Positions 28,201 to 34,738 are shown, numbered from the stretch's first letter. The stretch is DNA of 64,000 nt from Frateuria_A sp051900535 (GCF_051900535.1 NZ_JBHZGI010000003.1:310001-374000), one strand, 5' to 3'. Notes: generated from the letters alone by a model not told the origin. Numbers and translations: made by a program.

Positions 28201-28803
28201 ATCGTGGCCGACACGCTGTCCGGGCAGGCCGGCGGCTACACCCAGCTCGGCACGGCGAACAGCCCGCTGGCCAACTACATCGGCACCCTGGGCGGCTTCT
28301 CCTCAACCGCGGGCTTCAGCCTTACCAACGCACAGACGCTGGCCCTGGCCTCGGTCGGCGGCAGCACCTACACCGTCGATGCGGGCACCTCCTCGTTGTA
28401 CCTGGGGGTGACCGGCGGCGATCTGCTGCAGATCGGCACCACGTGGCTGTACGACGGCGAGGGCACGTTCGCCTCGACCGGCCGCATCGGTACCTCGGAC
28501 GCGCCCATCTACGTCACCGGCACCGGACCGCAGGCGGTTGCGTTCGTCGGCCTGCCGCCGGCGTACTTCTATGCGGTCAACTCCGCCGGCAACCTGCTGC
28601 CGCTGACCGGCGGCGACAGCGTCAACGTGCCGACCTCGCTGTTCACCAGCCGCGCACAGAATGCAAATAACCACACGGACGTCTATATCGATCCGAGCGT
28701 GATCTCGGCCAACTACCGTTCGTTCGGCATCGTGCCCTCCGGCATCCTGCTGCCTGCCGACCAGCAGGCCTGCGATCCGGAAATGGAGGAGTGCGATGAA
28801 TGA
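19243..28803 (+). CDS. Large filamentous-haemagglutinin-like exoprotein (TpsA)
   Basis: A 3186-residue secreted protein. An extended signal peptide ends near AQA (residue 40). The TPS secretion domain (about 41-290) has the family pattern, with NPSQIFGQI, and NTHGIIFG where NPNGIIF is usual. A short unique region is followed by about 15 copies of an ~88-residue repeat (about 660-2060) built around NDFxGAVSLTGG, LGTLATGxLTxTS and GAITQ/GAISQ, then about ten copies of an ~87-residue repeat (about 2140-3030) built around TLGNFxAxxF, GTVDGGAST and LTGQAGG. Both should fold as long right-handed beta-helix. The C-terminus (DPEMEECDE) is short and acidic; no CdiA-type toxin, VENN motif or polymorphic tip is seen, so adhesion or biofilm is more likely than contact-dependent killing. 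Confidence 0.93.
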   Translation: MHTTRATSRKDSLASLRRKTLPLSLSLLLCGALASTPAQAGGGVGRTTTPTGGVVIGGSGSILQDGANVVINQASNKLVLNWQSFNLGQDATVRFNQPGASAVALNRILDQNPSQIFGQISSNGQVFLINTHGIIFGSTAQVNVGGLVASTLDLTPTDFLSHHFNLNAVGGGAGIVNHGTLAAASGGSISLIGGSVANDGVILANYGRINLDGAEHAVLDFDGNGLINVQITGELKQRLDAKAAVSNAGTLQADGGTVVLEASAARDLFTNLVNNSGVIDAGAISHDGGVVRLVARGGDTVNSGRIDATGTHGGSIQLLSDRNVGVTGGNIDASGTYGGGDIRVGGGWQGGEGLQTANAVYVADDATLKADATRNGNGGSVVVWGDHANNFYGSISARGGASGGDGGRVETSSHDGLNAQGLVDASAAHGEMGSWLLDPYSVTISSAADSRTSSGPIYTPSGNNSVVNAGGIGTALTGGTSVYVFTNTAGGSQNGDITVAAPITASGAGQLYLQAYGSIYVNDNITAAAGQSLDVHLWANYAGTGGANTYTKGSCTTACVVTIGDTAAATIDTHGGLVDILTSGAVRIGNSTNTAVIKATTLTIGSATNKVGSIREGTNGSIAATTVNARSNSSITLANGGNAIGTANLYGGTTQITDSTDLVLGTVATGNLTATTTGTLAFGGGTINGNLTATSSGDISQSGALTVTGTSNFSAGTGLITLTQANNDFQDAVSLSGGAAQITDKNALVLDAVNTDGLAATSTGALTLGTGTVSGNLTSTSNDGAITQASGGLAITGTSMIDAGTGGVTLTDAANDFTGVVALTGGTTQITSSGALSLGALDTGDLTVDSGDVLVFAGGSVGGNLDAAAAGNISQSGALDIAGTSRFASGSGTITLTQSANTFGGAVSLTGGATRITSGGTLTLGTLATADLTATSAGALDLGQGTVGGALAATSNGGAITQDGALAVTGISTLNAGAGAITLADGGNIFTGAVSATGSDVSLQSSGDLTVAALTSGADGSVSLVAGGSLFLPTMAIDTGLGNLTLAANGGTLGINGNLSGADVSLASSTGLTLAYDIAATGTLSLASSAGAISQTAGTLIVGGTSSIDAAGDITLTGIANDFQGAVSLSGGSVQISDASALTLGTLATGDLTVTSTGALTLGTGTVGGNLAATSGGAIDQASGGLAVSGTSSIDAGANAITLTDTANDFGGAVSLTGGTVAITDSNALALGTLATGALTVTSTGALDLGQGTIGGGLSATSNDGAISQSGGLTVSGASDIDAGTGTITLDNSANSFAGTVSLAGGDTRITNSGNLVLGTLDTGDLTVVSAGTLGFAGGTVGGNLVATSTGDISQTGALDVSGTSSFDAGTGAITLTQANNDFGGAVSLTGGNAQIVDRNALVLGTLATGGLTATSHGALNLGKGSIGGNLVAASNGGAITQAIGGLAISGSTTINGGSGAITLNDAANDFVGSVNLTGGATRITDANGLTLGTLSTANLTAVSHGALNLGSGTVTGSLTATSNDGAISQAGGLTVNGTSAIDAGNAAIALTGPGNDFIGAVSLFNNGANNVALDNGTNALVLGTSNVGSGTLSLAGGGISQVGGISQAAGAGAVTLTAGGGALVLGDAGNDFTGPVDAQGTSVSLRTLGDLHIVGMDVATNGSLSLVAGGALDLASFGAIDTGTGDLTLSAGAGLATSADLSGHNVSLTGGTGLTLSGNVNASGTLYLGSINAAINQTAGVLFAAGATTVDAGSGTVTLASAGNDFQGAVSLTGGATQIVDANALTLGTLATGNLTATSTGSLSLGKGTVAGTLQGTSNGGAISQASGGLTVTGASTLDAGSGAITLADANNNFVGTVSLTGGTTQITDRNALSLGTLATAGLTATSSGALDLGAGTINGNLVASSNGGAVTQTGALAISGTSNIDAGNGAITLTNVVNDFNGAVSLAGGVTQLTDANALTLGTLDTAALTVTSTGALDLGNGTIAGNLSATSNGGAISQSGALTVTGDSTLDADTGSITLANAGNDFQGSVGLTGAGLSVRDANDLTIGTLAAAANTDVSLVAGGSLVLATSAIDTGTGDLVLAANGGTLDTQGTLSGANVSLSGRDGMTLAHDVNATGTLTLVSAAGDITQTAGVLTAATLTGSAFGHATLGQTNAIAALGSFSADGFLLRTAGDLTVTGAVAGGAGGVDIGSGGLLNVAAGISGGDIALQGVGISQGAGNIDAGTGQVELTSSADITQTGGSITAGTLTGSATGNVALAGTNYLDNLGSFSAASLALTNAQDLALVGTVTTGGATSLTIGGDLAINGTLDAASTSLDVDGAISEGASGNIVTGTLSGQAGGSVSLTRSNHVGTLGNFTAANFALTNGQALAVNGSLNVGTGSIALTTTTGALNMNSALSGGSIALDSAANLVLGKAINANTLSLKSAGSISQTATGLITAGTLSGQSVGATTLNQANAISTLGNFSADSFSLTSTSALTVAGTVDGGASTALAAGGNLRINGTVKGDDTKLSAGGTISEGASGNVVADTLTGQAGGAVTLNGANHIGTLGNFQAAGFSLYDAQNLRVSGTVDGGASTTLDTGGNLVISGTVKGTSTRLNVTGALSESGSGRIVADSLAGHVIGSASLGGNNAVGSLGNLDATGLSFTNIKALTIAGTVDGGASTTLTTKVGGLTINGTLGGTTTTLDVAGGIDQSNHGRITAGTLTGQAGGDVALDGDNRVSILGSFGARDFAFSNGKALSVNGPLTASGGDISLATTSGKLSLNTALSGNTIALESAGDLALAQGIHGGAVTLASGGEISQTAGGIITADSLSGHSAGSTTLDQANAIDSLAGFSASGLTITTKRALTVTGTVDGGGSATLTTGGNLAINGSLTGDTTTLAVTGNISEGSAGSITAHTLTGQASGAVALTGANRLDTLGEFRSAGFALSNGPSLTVTGPLDGGAIVNLTTTRGDLLINGQVSGKATRLVSSGAITEGQGGSIVADTLSGQAGGYTQLGTANSPLANYIGTLGGFSSTAGFSLTNAQTLALASVGGSTYTVDAGTSSLYLGVTGGDLLQIGTTWLYDGEGTFASTGRIGTSDAPIYVTGTGPQAVAFVGLPPAYFYAVNSAGNLLPLTGGDSVNVPTSLFTSRAQNANNHTDVYIDPSVISANYRSFGIVPSGILLPADQQACDPEMEECDE
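21220..25420 (+). repeat. Tandem ~264-bp coding repeats in the exoprotein gene (family 1)
   Basis: About 15 diverged copies of a 264-bp (88-codon) unit. One unit boundary is seen at about 21438 and the next at about 21702. The copies differ at many positions, so expansion is not recent, although some share long stretches. Two units are replaced by a variant containing SLVAGGSL. Confidence 0.8.
25660..28330 (+). repeat. Tandem ~261-bp coding repeats in the exoprotein gene (family 2)
   Basis: A second array of about ten units of about 87 codons with the core TLGNF..GTVDGGAST..GGNL.I.GT and ..SGxIxADTLTGQAGG. It is related in style to family 1 but differs in sequence. Unit length is most regular between about 26630 and 27250. 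Confidence 0.75.
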
Positions 28804-29893
28804 GGCGAGGCATCGCCTTCGCCAGCGGGTCGGATTCGCCCTGCTGCTGACCCTGGCTGCACCGGTGCCGGCGCAGCTGCCGCCACGGTTGACGGCAGGC
28901 AGCGTTGCCGACCAGCTCGATGCCGCGCGGCAGCGGCTGGCCGGCCAGTCCGTCGCGGCGGCGACCGGGCAACAGTTGCAGGCGCTCGCGCAAAACCTAC
29001 GGGGCGCGTTGGCCAACCAGCTCGCACAGCCACTCACCGCGCTGGACGATCGAGCTCGTGGACTGGTCCTGCGCGCGCATGCGGCCGCGCAACTTGCCAC
29101 CGACTTCGCCGACAGCACTGGAGGTTGTCGCGAGGGCGAGGCCGAATCCATGGCGAAGGCACTCGCGCTGTCGGTCCGCCAGCTGGCGCAGGCGCCCGCA
29201 GAAGGCAAGCCGATGCAGCCAACCATCGACAGGGTCGAATCTGCGGACCACGCGGCCGTGTTCGCCCTGCGTACGAAGGACAAACCCCTCGCGCTGGCGC
29301 TGGTCGGCAGCGAGCTCCACGATCCGCAATGTCCCGATCCGCAGCTGACTGCCACCGACGCCAACGGTACGCCGCTGTCCGTGCAGCCGCACATCACCAA
29401 CGTGCTGCCCACGCGGATCGAGTTCGAGTGGCCCGGAACCGCCGCACTCGCGGCCGGGAACTACCTGCTGCACGCGCGGCCGCAGCACAAGGCCTTCCTG
29501 GTCGGGTGCAGCGCGCAGCCGGAGGCCACCGTCGCGGTGCAGGTCCTGGCCGCGCCTAAGTTCACCGTCGGCTATGCGCTGGATGCGGTGTGTGGTCGCG
29601 CCGCGCCGCGCACGGTGCCGCTGGGCAAGGGCATCTTGCCGCCACTGGATGGCTACGGCGCCACCGTGATCCAGACCATCGACACGTCGGCCTGCGCCGA
29701 TCCGGTGGCCTACCGCATCTCCGCCACGGTCATTTATGCCGACGGCGCCAGCGCCAAGGCCGGGCCGTTCGAGCAGAGCGCGGACGCCAATGCCACCGTC
29801 GGGCTTCCCGGTGGGCTGTCGCTGAGCTGGGACCCGGCGGTGCGCCAGCTGCTGGTGCGGTCGGGCGCCCCGATGTGCAAGGGCGTGCGTTGA
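28796..29893 (+). CDS. Secreted cysteine-containing protein, third gene of the TPS operon
   Basis: A 365-residue protein whose ATG lies within the last codons of the exoprotein gene (8-nt overlap), so it is translationally coupled. A signal peptide is present (hydrophobic core VGFALLLTLAAPVPAQ). The first half is helical and Ala/Gln-rich; the second half appears beta-rich, with six mature cysteines (GGC, PQC, VGC, AVC, SAC, PMC) that could form three disulfides in the periplasm or outside. I do not recognise a family. Position suggests an accessory of TPS export or an exoprotein-associated factor. Confidence 0.8.
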   Translation: MNEARHRLRQRVGFALLLTLAAPVPAQLPPRLTAGSVADQLDAARQRLAGQSVAAATGQQLQALAQNLRGALANQLAQPLTALDDRARGLVLRAHAAAQLATDFADSTGGCREGEAESMAKALALSVRQLAQAPAEGKPMQPTIDRVESADHAAVFALRTKDKPLALALVGSELHDPQCPDPQLTATDANGTPLSVQPHITNVLPTRIEFEWPGTAALAAGNYLLHARPQHKAFLVGCSAQPEATVAVQVLAAPKFTVGYALDAVCGRAAPRTVPLGKGILPPLDGYGATVIQTIDTSACADPVAYRISATVIYADGASAKAGPFEQSADANATVGLPGGLSLSWDPAVRQLLVRSGAPMCKGVR

Positions 29894-29957
29894 GCTTTTC
29901 GCTTGTATCCGGTGCAGGGCGGGGCTCGCTGAAATGGTCCCCAAGAGGAATGTTGTT

Positions 29958-30180
29958 TGTCGCCCTCGCGCGCCCTTCCGCGACTTGGCTCGCCTGCGGC
30001 GGGCTTCCGATTGCCTGACGGCGCTCGGGTCACTTTTCCTTGCTGGCCCAAAGAAAAGCAACCAGAACAAACGGCTGGCGCAGCCCGGAGTGACTGAAGA
30101 GCTGGGCGCCCTCTCGCCTTGCTGGGTAAGCGCCTGCTCTTAGAGGAGCTGCCGCCGCTTTACCGACGGGCGCTCGGGAG
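29958..30180 (+). repeat. Long inverted repeat, left arm
   Basis: About 223 bp, repeated in inverted orientation at 30372-30597 with most positions conserved. Shared landmarks are TGGCTCGCCTGC, GCCTGACGGCGCTCG, CCCAAAGAAAAG, GCGCAGCCCGGA, CGCCTTGCTGGGT and TTTACCGACGGGCGCTCGGG. Part of it is the CTTTTCTTTG-type dispersed repeat common in Xanthomonadales. It may be a non-autonomous mobile element or a strong cruciform/terminator. Confidence 0.85.
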
Positions 30181-30371
30181 CTGAGGCAAGGGAAGCATCA
30201 AGGTGAGTGGATAGCGTGGGCGCACCGGGTCGGCGGTTGCGTGGTCGCTTGCAAGAACTCGACTTGATTAATTGAGCTGGTTGGAAGCAGCGTTCTCGCC
30301 ACTCTTGAAGACGTAAACGCACGAGAGCTGCGCGGAAGCCCCGTCTCGCCGGCAACCCTCCCTGGCCTTGA

Positions 30372-30597
30372 CTCCCGAGCGCCCGTCGGTAAAGCGGGAG
30401 CAGCTCCTCTATGAGCAAGAGACCCACCCAGCAAGGCGCAATGGCACCTAGCTCTTTTGCCATTCCGGGCTGCGCAGGCCCTTTCTTTTGGTTACTTTTC
30501 TTTGGGCCCGCAAAGAAAAGTGACTCGAGCGCCGTCAGGCGATCGAAAGCCCGCGGCAGGCGAGCCACGTCGCGGGGAAGTCGCAAAGGCGAAAGAC
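30372..30597 (-). repeat. Long inverted repeat, right arm
   Basis: Inverted partner of 29958-30180, separated by 191 bp. It contains an internal perfect 10-bp palindrome, CTTTTCTTTG at 30495-30504 against CAAAGAAAAG at 30511-30520. Confidence 0.85.
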
Positions 30598-30648
30598 GAT
30601 CCATTGTTCTAGCCGGACGTCCCCGCGAGCCCCGGCCCCTCACCCCAG

Positions 30649-30671
30649 CCCTCTCCCCGGCGGGGAGAGGG
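30649..30671. repeat. CCTCTCCCC-type palindrome downstream of tssA
   Basis: A 10-bp GC-rich stem (CCCTCTCCCC with GGGGAGAGGG) with a 3-nt loop, 35 bp after the tssA stop codon. It belongs to a family also seen at 38513-38643 and 50760-50836. It may limit transcription at the tssA end, but there is no U-tract. Confidence 0.6.
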
Positions 30672-30705
30672 AGCACAAGCGCACAGGCGCACAGGCGCGG
30701 GAGTG

Positions 30706-31737
30706 CTACTCCTCGCTCGGGCCCGAGATGACCTCCATCTCGCTGACGCCGCCGGGCGCGAGGTCCTTGAGCAGGTCGAGGAAGTTCTTGCCGACCAGGC
30801 GCTGGGCGCGGCGCAGCAGCAGCGGGACCGGGCTGGAGGGTTCGCAGCGGGCGTAGTAGTCGCAGATCTCGTCGATCCGGCGAAGCACGTCCTGCGGCGT
30901 TTCGATGCGACCCGGAACGCCGCTGCGGGCGCCGGCGGCGGAGGGCTCGCCGCCCTCCGCGTCGCCTTCGCCGTCACCGGCCATGGCGGGGTTGCGACGT
31001 GCTGCCTGGGATTCGACGAATTTCTTCAGTTCGTAGCTGTCGGTCAGCAGCGGCTTGAGGTCCGGGCCGGCCGTGCCGATGCGGTCATTGAAGATGCGGT
31101 CGATCGCCTTGGCTTCGTCGAGGATGCGCGTCAGCGCCTCCAACGTTCCGGCCAGTTCCTCTTCCGGGCAATCCAGGCAACAGGCTTCGATTTCCGTCAT
31201 GCTCGGCAGAGCTTCGCCGCCGGCGTCGATTTTGATCGAGCCATTGGCGATGCGCAGGTCGCGCAACGAAAAACGACCGAGTCGCGCCGACTGTACGAAT
31301 GGCGTATTGCGGAAATAAGTGAGCAATCCCAGCGGATTGGCGATGGCCGATACCGCGTTGACGCGCGCGGTCGGATCGTCGTCGTCCTCGGCGTCCAGTT
31401 GCGGATGCACGCCATCCCAATGCTCTTCGAGCAGGCCGTGGATCAAGGCCAGGCCGGCGGCCCAGCCGGACATGCCGCCGGTGCGCATCCAGGCGGTCGC
31501 CAGGTGCGTGGCCACGCGCAGGTCGCGCGAGCGCTGGAGCAGGCCGGTGGCGAGTGAATCGACCTCGTCCCAGTCCGGCTCCTCGGCCGCCTTTACGCTG
31601 TCGCCCATGGCGCGTTCCGCGCGCGGTGCGGCGGCGCGTTCGAGTGCCATGAAATCGGGATCGTATTCGAGGTCGCTGCCGGTGGGAGAGTCGCCATCCA
31701 GCGGTTCGAGAAAAGCTGCCGGGTCGTAACGCGTCAT
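30706..31737 (-). CDS. tssA: T6SS protein TssA (ImpA)
   Basis: A 343-residue protein. The N-terminal ImpA_N domain is clear (residues about 7-120: PLDGDSPTGSDLEYDPDF, EEPDWDEV, TAWMRTGGMSGWAAGL, HWDGVHPQLDAEDDDDPTARVNA). The C-terminal region (IETPQDVLRRIDEICDYYARCEPSSPVPLLLRRAQRLV..FLDLLKDL) is of the short TssA class. TssA coordinates sheath and tube assembly at the baseplate. It is on the strand opposite the main operon and about 13.7 kb from the last T6SS gene, with the TPS locus in between. Its promoter region contains two GTAAATC/GATTTAC palindromes. GGGGA precedes the ATG. Confidence 0.94.
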   Translation of the reverse strand: MTRYDPAAFLEPLDGDSPTGSDLEYDPDFMALERAAAPRAERAMGDSVKAAEEPDWDEVDSLATGLLQRSRDLRVATHLATAWMRTGGMSGWAAGLALIHGLLEEHWDGVHPQLDAEDDDDPTARVNAVSAIANPLGLLTYFRNTPFVQSARLGRFSLRDLRIANGSIKIDAGGEALPSMTEIEACCLDCPEEELAGTLEALTRILDEAKAIDRIFNDRIGTAGPDLKPLLTDSYELKKFVESQAARRNPAMAGDGEGDAEGGEPSAAGARSGVPGRIETPQDVLRRIDEICDYYARCEPSSPVPLLLRRAQRLVGKNFLDLLKDLAPGGVSEMEVISGPSEE

Positions 31738-31742
31738 CGGTC

Positions 31743-31876
31743 GTAAATCCCCTGTGATACAACGGGATAATTACAACACGGCCGATGCCCGATAGCGACC
31801 GGGAGTCGCCAAAAAAAGGGTGGGTAAATCAGGCGCGGATTTACGCAATACGCCCGCTTCGTAAATCCAGATTTAC
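31743..31876. promoter_or_regulatory. Cluster of GTAAATC/GATTTAC heptamers upstream of tssA
   Basis: Five occurrences in 134 bp: GTAAATC at 31743-31749, 31824-31830 and 31861-31867; GATTTAC at 31838-31844 and 31870-31876. They form two perfect inverted pairs, with 7-bp and 2-bp spacers, in the 147-bp gap between the fusC-like stop and the tssA start. They look like binding sites for a dimeric regulator; the 2-bp-spaced pair could also be a short hairpin after the upstream gene. Confidence 0.45.
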
Positions 31877-31884
31877 CGGTAACT

Positions 31885-33981
31885 TCAGGGATGCACGTGG
31901 CGCCCTGCCGACTGCGCGGCCGGTTCCTGCGGACAGCGGCCGACCACGTGGGCCAGCGTGTTGACGTTGTCGACCAGGCGATCGGTGAGGCGGGCGACCT
32001 GTTCGGCGCTGGCCTGGTCCTCGGACATGGCCAGCAGCGTCGCCAGGCTGCGCTGGAGCAGCCGCAGGTCGGGTAACTCCAGTACGGCGCGCTGCTCGCG
32101 CAAGGCCCCGGCGATGACGTGGAGCGCGGTGGCGGCGTGATCGACGAAGGCGCTCACCTCGGCCTGCTCGGGGAGGCTCGTGCGGTGCTGCAGCAGCGCT
32201 TCCAGCGTCATCGCCGTACGCGCCAGGCGGTTGCCGTTGGCGAAAAGCGCTTGCGCCAGGTCGACCAGCGCGGCAGGCGTGGCCGGCTCGGCACGCATGC
32301 GCTCGAGCGAGGCCAGCGCGTTGGTGCGCGCGGTGCGGGCAGCGGTGCGCGTTTCGCGGTGCGTGCCCCGCCGTTGCGGTCGGCCCAGTGCGCGCAGGTA
32401 GTCGGCATAGGCGTCGAGCATGTCGGCCAGCGCTGCGCGGGCGCGGCCGTGTTCCCAGGTGGGCCACAACACGTAGGCCAGCAATGCCATGCCGCTTGCC
32501 AGCGCGGTGTTGATCACGCGATCGGTCACCGCGACGCCTGGGTCGACGCCCTCGAAGGAGAGCAGTACCACCACGGTGCCGGTCAGCGCGGCCACGGCGA
32601 TGCCGTAGTGCGCCGTGGCAAGGTAGCGGAACGCCATGCACAGCACGCCCATCAGTACCAGGTGCGCCCATGGCTCGTCAGGAATCACGTGCAGCAGGGC
32701 GGTGGTCAGCAGCAGGCCCAGTACGGTGCCGACCACGCGCAGCAGGCCAAAGTTGAAGGTGGCGGCGAAATCCGGGCGCAGCACGATGGCGACGGTCATC
32801 GGTAGCCAGTAACCGTGCGGGAGTTCCAGCCCGCGCGAGAGCGCCAACGCCAGGCTCAACGCCACCGCAGAGCGGACCGCGTGACGGAACGCCACCGAAT
32901 GCGGAGTGAGGTTGGCCAGCAGCATGGCGCGGGCCGAGCTCTGCCGCAGGGAGACGGGCAGGCGCAGGTCCGCGGCTTCGGCGCGTTGTTCGCCGCGGCT
33001 GCCGGCCCAGTTCGCGTTGCGCACGGCAGCGGCAAGCTGGCCGGCCAGCGCATGGATGTGCAGCGCCCGTTGCGGATTGGTCTCGGCGGCATGGCGCTCG
33101 ATCGTGCGCAGCGCGCGCAGGGCGCGCTCGGCCGCGACCGGCGAGGCGCCGTCCTCCAGCGCCTCGGCGATGTGGTCGAGGACCCGTGCGACGCGGGCGC
33201 GGAAGCGCAGCGGTACGGCATTGGCCGGTGACCCGTCGGACAACGCGGTGAGTTCGAGGCGGATCCGCTCGGCCAGCTCCAGCATCACGCCGAAGGCTTC
33301 CATCGCGCGACCGCGGGCGTGGTAACGGCCCAGCAGGGTCTGCTGCAGGGTAGTCATCGCGCCACTGAGTGCCGGCTCGTCCTCATCGTCCTGCGCGCGC
33401 TGGCGGGCGACCGCGGCCAGTCCGCGGTAGACCACGGCCAGTGCCTGCCGCTCGGGTCGGTAGCGTTGCAGCGGCCAGGCGGCGATGGAGAACAGCATCA
33501 TCAGCAGTCCGCCGGCGAAAATCAGCGCGGCGCCCGCCGCCGCATGCCCGGGCGAGGTGGGATAGGCGGCGGTGACCACCAGCAGGATCATGCTGGTCAT
33601 GCCCACGCGCGCCAGGTCGGTGCCGAACACCACCAGCATGCCGCCGCCGAACCCGACCAGTGCGGTGGCCAGCAGCATCGAGGGCAGGTGCCCGCCGATC
33701 AGGAAGCCGGCGAACGCGGCCAGGCCGGCGGCAAGCGAGGCCAGCAGGAGCTGGCGCACGCGCTGCCGATACGGTCCGGGCTGGTCGGAAAACATCGTGT
33801 CCAGCGCGCCGGCGGCGATGCCCAGGCCCACCGCGGTGTAGCCGGTCGCCATGCCGACCGCCAGCGGAAGCACCACGGCCAGCGTATTGCGCACGACCAC
33901 CCACAGCGGGACGTCCGGGCGCTTGGTCCGCGTCAGGCTTTCCAGCACGTTGGCGCGGAGCGAGTAGACGCTGGCGGTCAT
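31885..33981 (-). CDS. FUSC-family inner-membrane protein (YccS/AaeB-like putative exporter)
   Basis: A 698-residue protein with two hydrophobic blocks: residues about 30-170 (VLPLAVGMATGYTAVGLGIAAGAL, LLMMLFSIAAWPLQRY) and about 370-510 (VALSLALALSRGLELPHGYW, LLRVVGTVLGLLLTTALL). Each is followed by a long helical cytoplasmic region, the duplicated layout of FUSC/YccS proteins. Relatives such as AaeB export aromatic acids and related solutes, but the substrate cannot be read from the sequence. No HlyD-like periplasmic partner is adjacent. Confidence 0.85.
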   Translation of the reverse strand: MTASVYSLRANVLESLTRTKRPDVPLWVVVRNTLAVVLPLAVGMATGYTAVGLGIAAGALDTMFSDQPGPYRQRVRQLLLASLAAGLAAFAGFLIGGHLPSMLLATALVGFGGGMLVVFGTDLARVGMTSMILLVVTAAYPTSPGHAAAGAALIFAGGLLMMLFSIAAWPLQRYRPERQALAVVYRGLAAVARQRAQDDEDEPALSGAMTTLQQTLLGRYHARGRAMEAFGVMLELAERIRLELTALSDGSPANAVPLRFRARVARVLDHIAEALEDGASPVAAERALRALRTIERHAAETNPQRALHIHALAGQLAAAVRNANWAGSRGEQRAEAADLRLPVSLRQSSARAMLLANLTPHSVAFRHAVRSAVALSLALALSRGLELPHGYWLPMTVAIVLRPDFAATFNFGLLRVVGTVLGLLLTTALLHVIPDEPWAHLVLMGVLCMAFRYLATAHYGIAVAALTGTVVVLLSFEGVDPGVAVTDRVINTALASGMALLAYVLWPTWEHGRARAALADMLDAYADYLRALGRPQRRGTHRETRTAARTARTNALASLERMRAEPATPAALVDLAQALFANGNRLARTAMTLEALLQHRTSLPEQAEVSAFVDHAATALHVIAGALREQRAVLELPDLRLLQRSLATLLAMSEDQASAEQVARLTDRLVDNVNTLAHVVGRCPQEPAAQSAGRHVHP

Positions 33982-34142
33982 GGCCGAATCGCTGGGTGGG
34001 AACGGCGATTCTGCACGAGGCCAGTTGAACGGAGCGCGACAGGCGAGTTGCCGATGGCTTCAGCGGCGGAAATCCACGCCGCGTCGACCGTGCGTCCGTG
34101 CACTGCGACCGGCCGCCCCGAGGAGGCCGGTCGCCACAGGGT

Positions 34143-34706
34143 TCAAGCGCGGCCGGCGAACTCGCCCGTCAGCGTGTTGACCCACACCTTCTCATCGTTG
34201 GTGATGTACTCGGGGACCTGGATTTCGACGCCGGTGTTGAGCTTGGCCGGCTTGGTGCGCTTGGTCGCGCTGGCGCCCTTGAGTTCCGGCGCCGTGTCGA
34301 CCACGGTCAGCACCACGCTGGTCGGCACCTGCAGGCCGACGGGTGCGTCGTCGATCAACTGCACGTAGTAGCCCTCGGTGTCCTCGACGATGTAGCCGGC
34401 GTTGTCGCCGACCAGCTCGGGTCCGAGCAGGTACTGGGTGTAGTCCTCGGCGTCCATGAACACGAAAACCTCCCCGTCCATGTAGGAGAAGTTGGCCGCG
34501 CGGCGGACCAGGTCCATTTCCTTCAGGTCGTCGTCGGCGCGCAGGCTCAAGTCGAACTTGCGTCCGCCCGGGATCGAATACATGGTGAAGCGGAAGGTGA
34601 CGTTGCCGCCGCGGGCGGTGGGCGAGCTGCGCTCGATGTCGCGCACCTGGTAGACGGTGCCGTCGTGTTCGACCACGTTGCCTTTCTTGACGTCGGAAGC
34701 TTTCAT
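34143..34706 (-). CDS. efpL: Elongation factor P-like protein EfpL (YeiP)
   Basis: A 187-residue protein starting MKASDVKKGNVVEHDGTVYQ. The three EF-P domains are present, ending in STGEF-type sequence (GVEIQVPEYITNDEKVWVN). The loop at about residue 30 reads SSPTARGG as in E. coli YeiP/EfpL, where Arg replaces the modified Lys of EF-P. It is therefore the EfpL paralogue, which helps ribosomes at polyproline stalls, not the main EF-P. A longer frame extends upstream but the MKASDV start matches the family. Confidence 0.92.
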   Translation of the reverse strand: MKASDVKKGNVVEHDGTVYQVRDIERSSPTARGGNVTFRFTMYSIPGGRKFDLSLRADDDLKEMDLVRRAANFSYMDGEVFVFMDAEDYTQYLLGPELVGDNAGYIVEDTEGYYVQLIDDAPVGLQVPTSVVLTVVDTAPELKGASATKRTKPAKLNTGVEIQVPEYITNDEKVWVNTLTGEFAGRA

Positions 34707-34738
34707 GGGGTGCCGGTCAGGTTGGTATTCGGAAAATG

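Larger units (their letters stand above)
29894..30705. other. 812-bp gene-free region
   Basis: No convincing gene lies between the TPS operon and tssA. The stretch is filled by the long inverted repeat described separately (arms 29958-30180 and 30372-30597), a GC-rich palindrome at 30649-30671, and a 191-bp loop that includes AT-richer sequence near 30260. Short open frames here are products of the repeat. Confidence 0.7.

Noticed and set aside
28780..28803. Exoprotein C-terminus considered as a CDI toxin with immunity gene following
   Set aside because: No VENN-type motif or distinct toxin domain, and the next gene encodes a secreted protein with a signal peptide, which does not fit a cytoplasmic immunity protein.
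29934..30731. Several short ORFs containing LFFAGPKKSNQ-like peptides
   Set aside because: They are translations of the dispersed CTTTTCTTTG repeat in the inverted-repeat arms, a known source of spurious gene calls.
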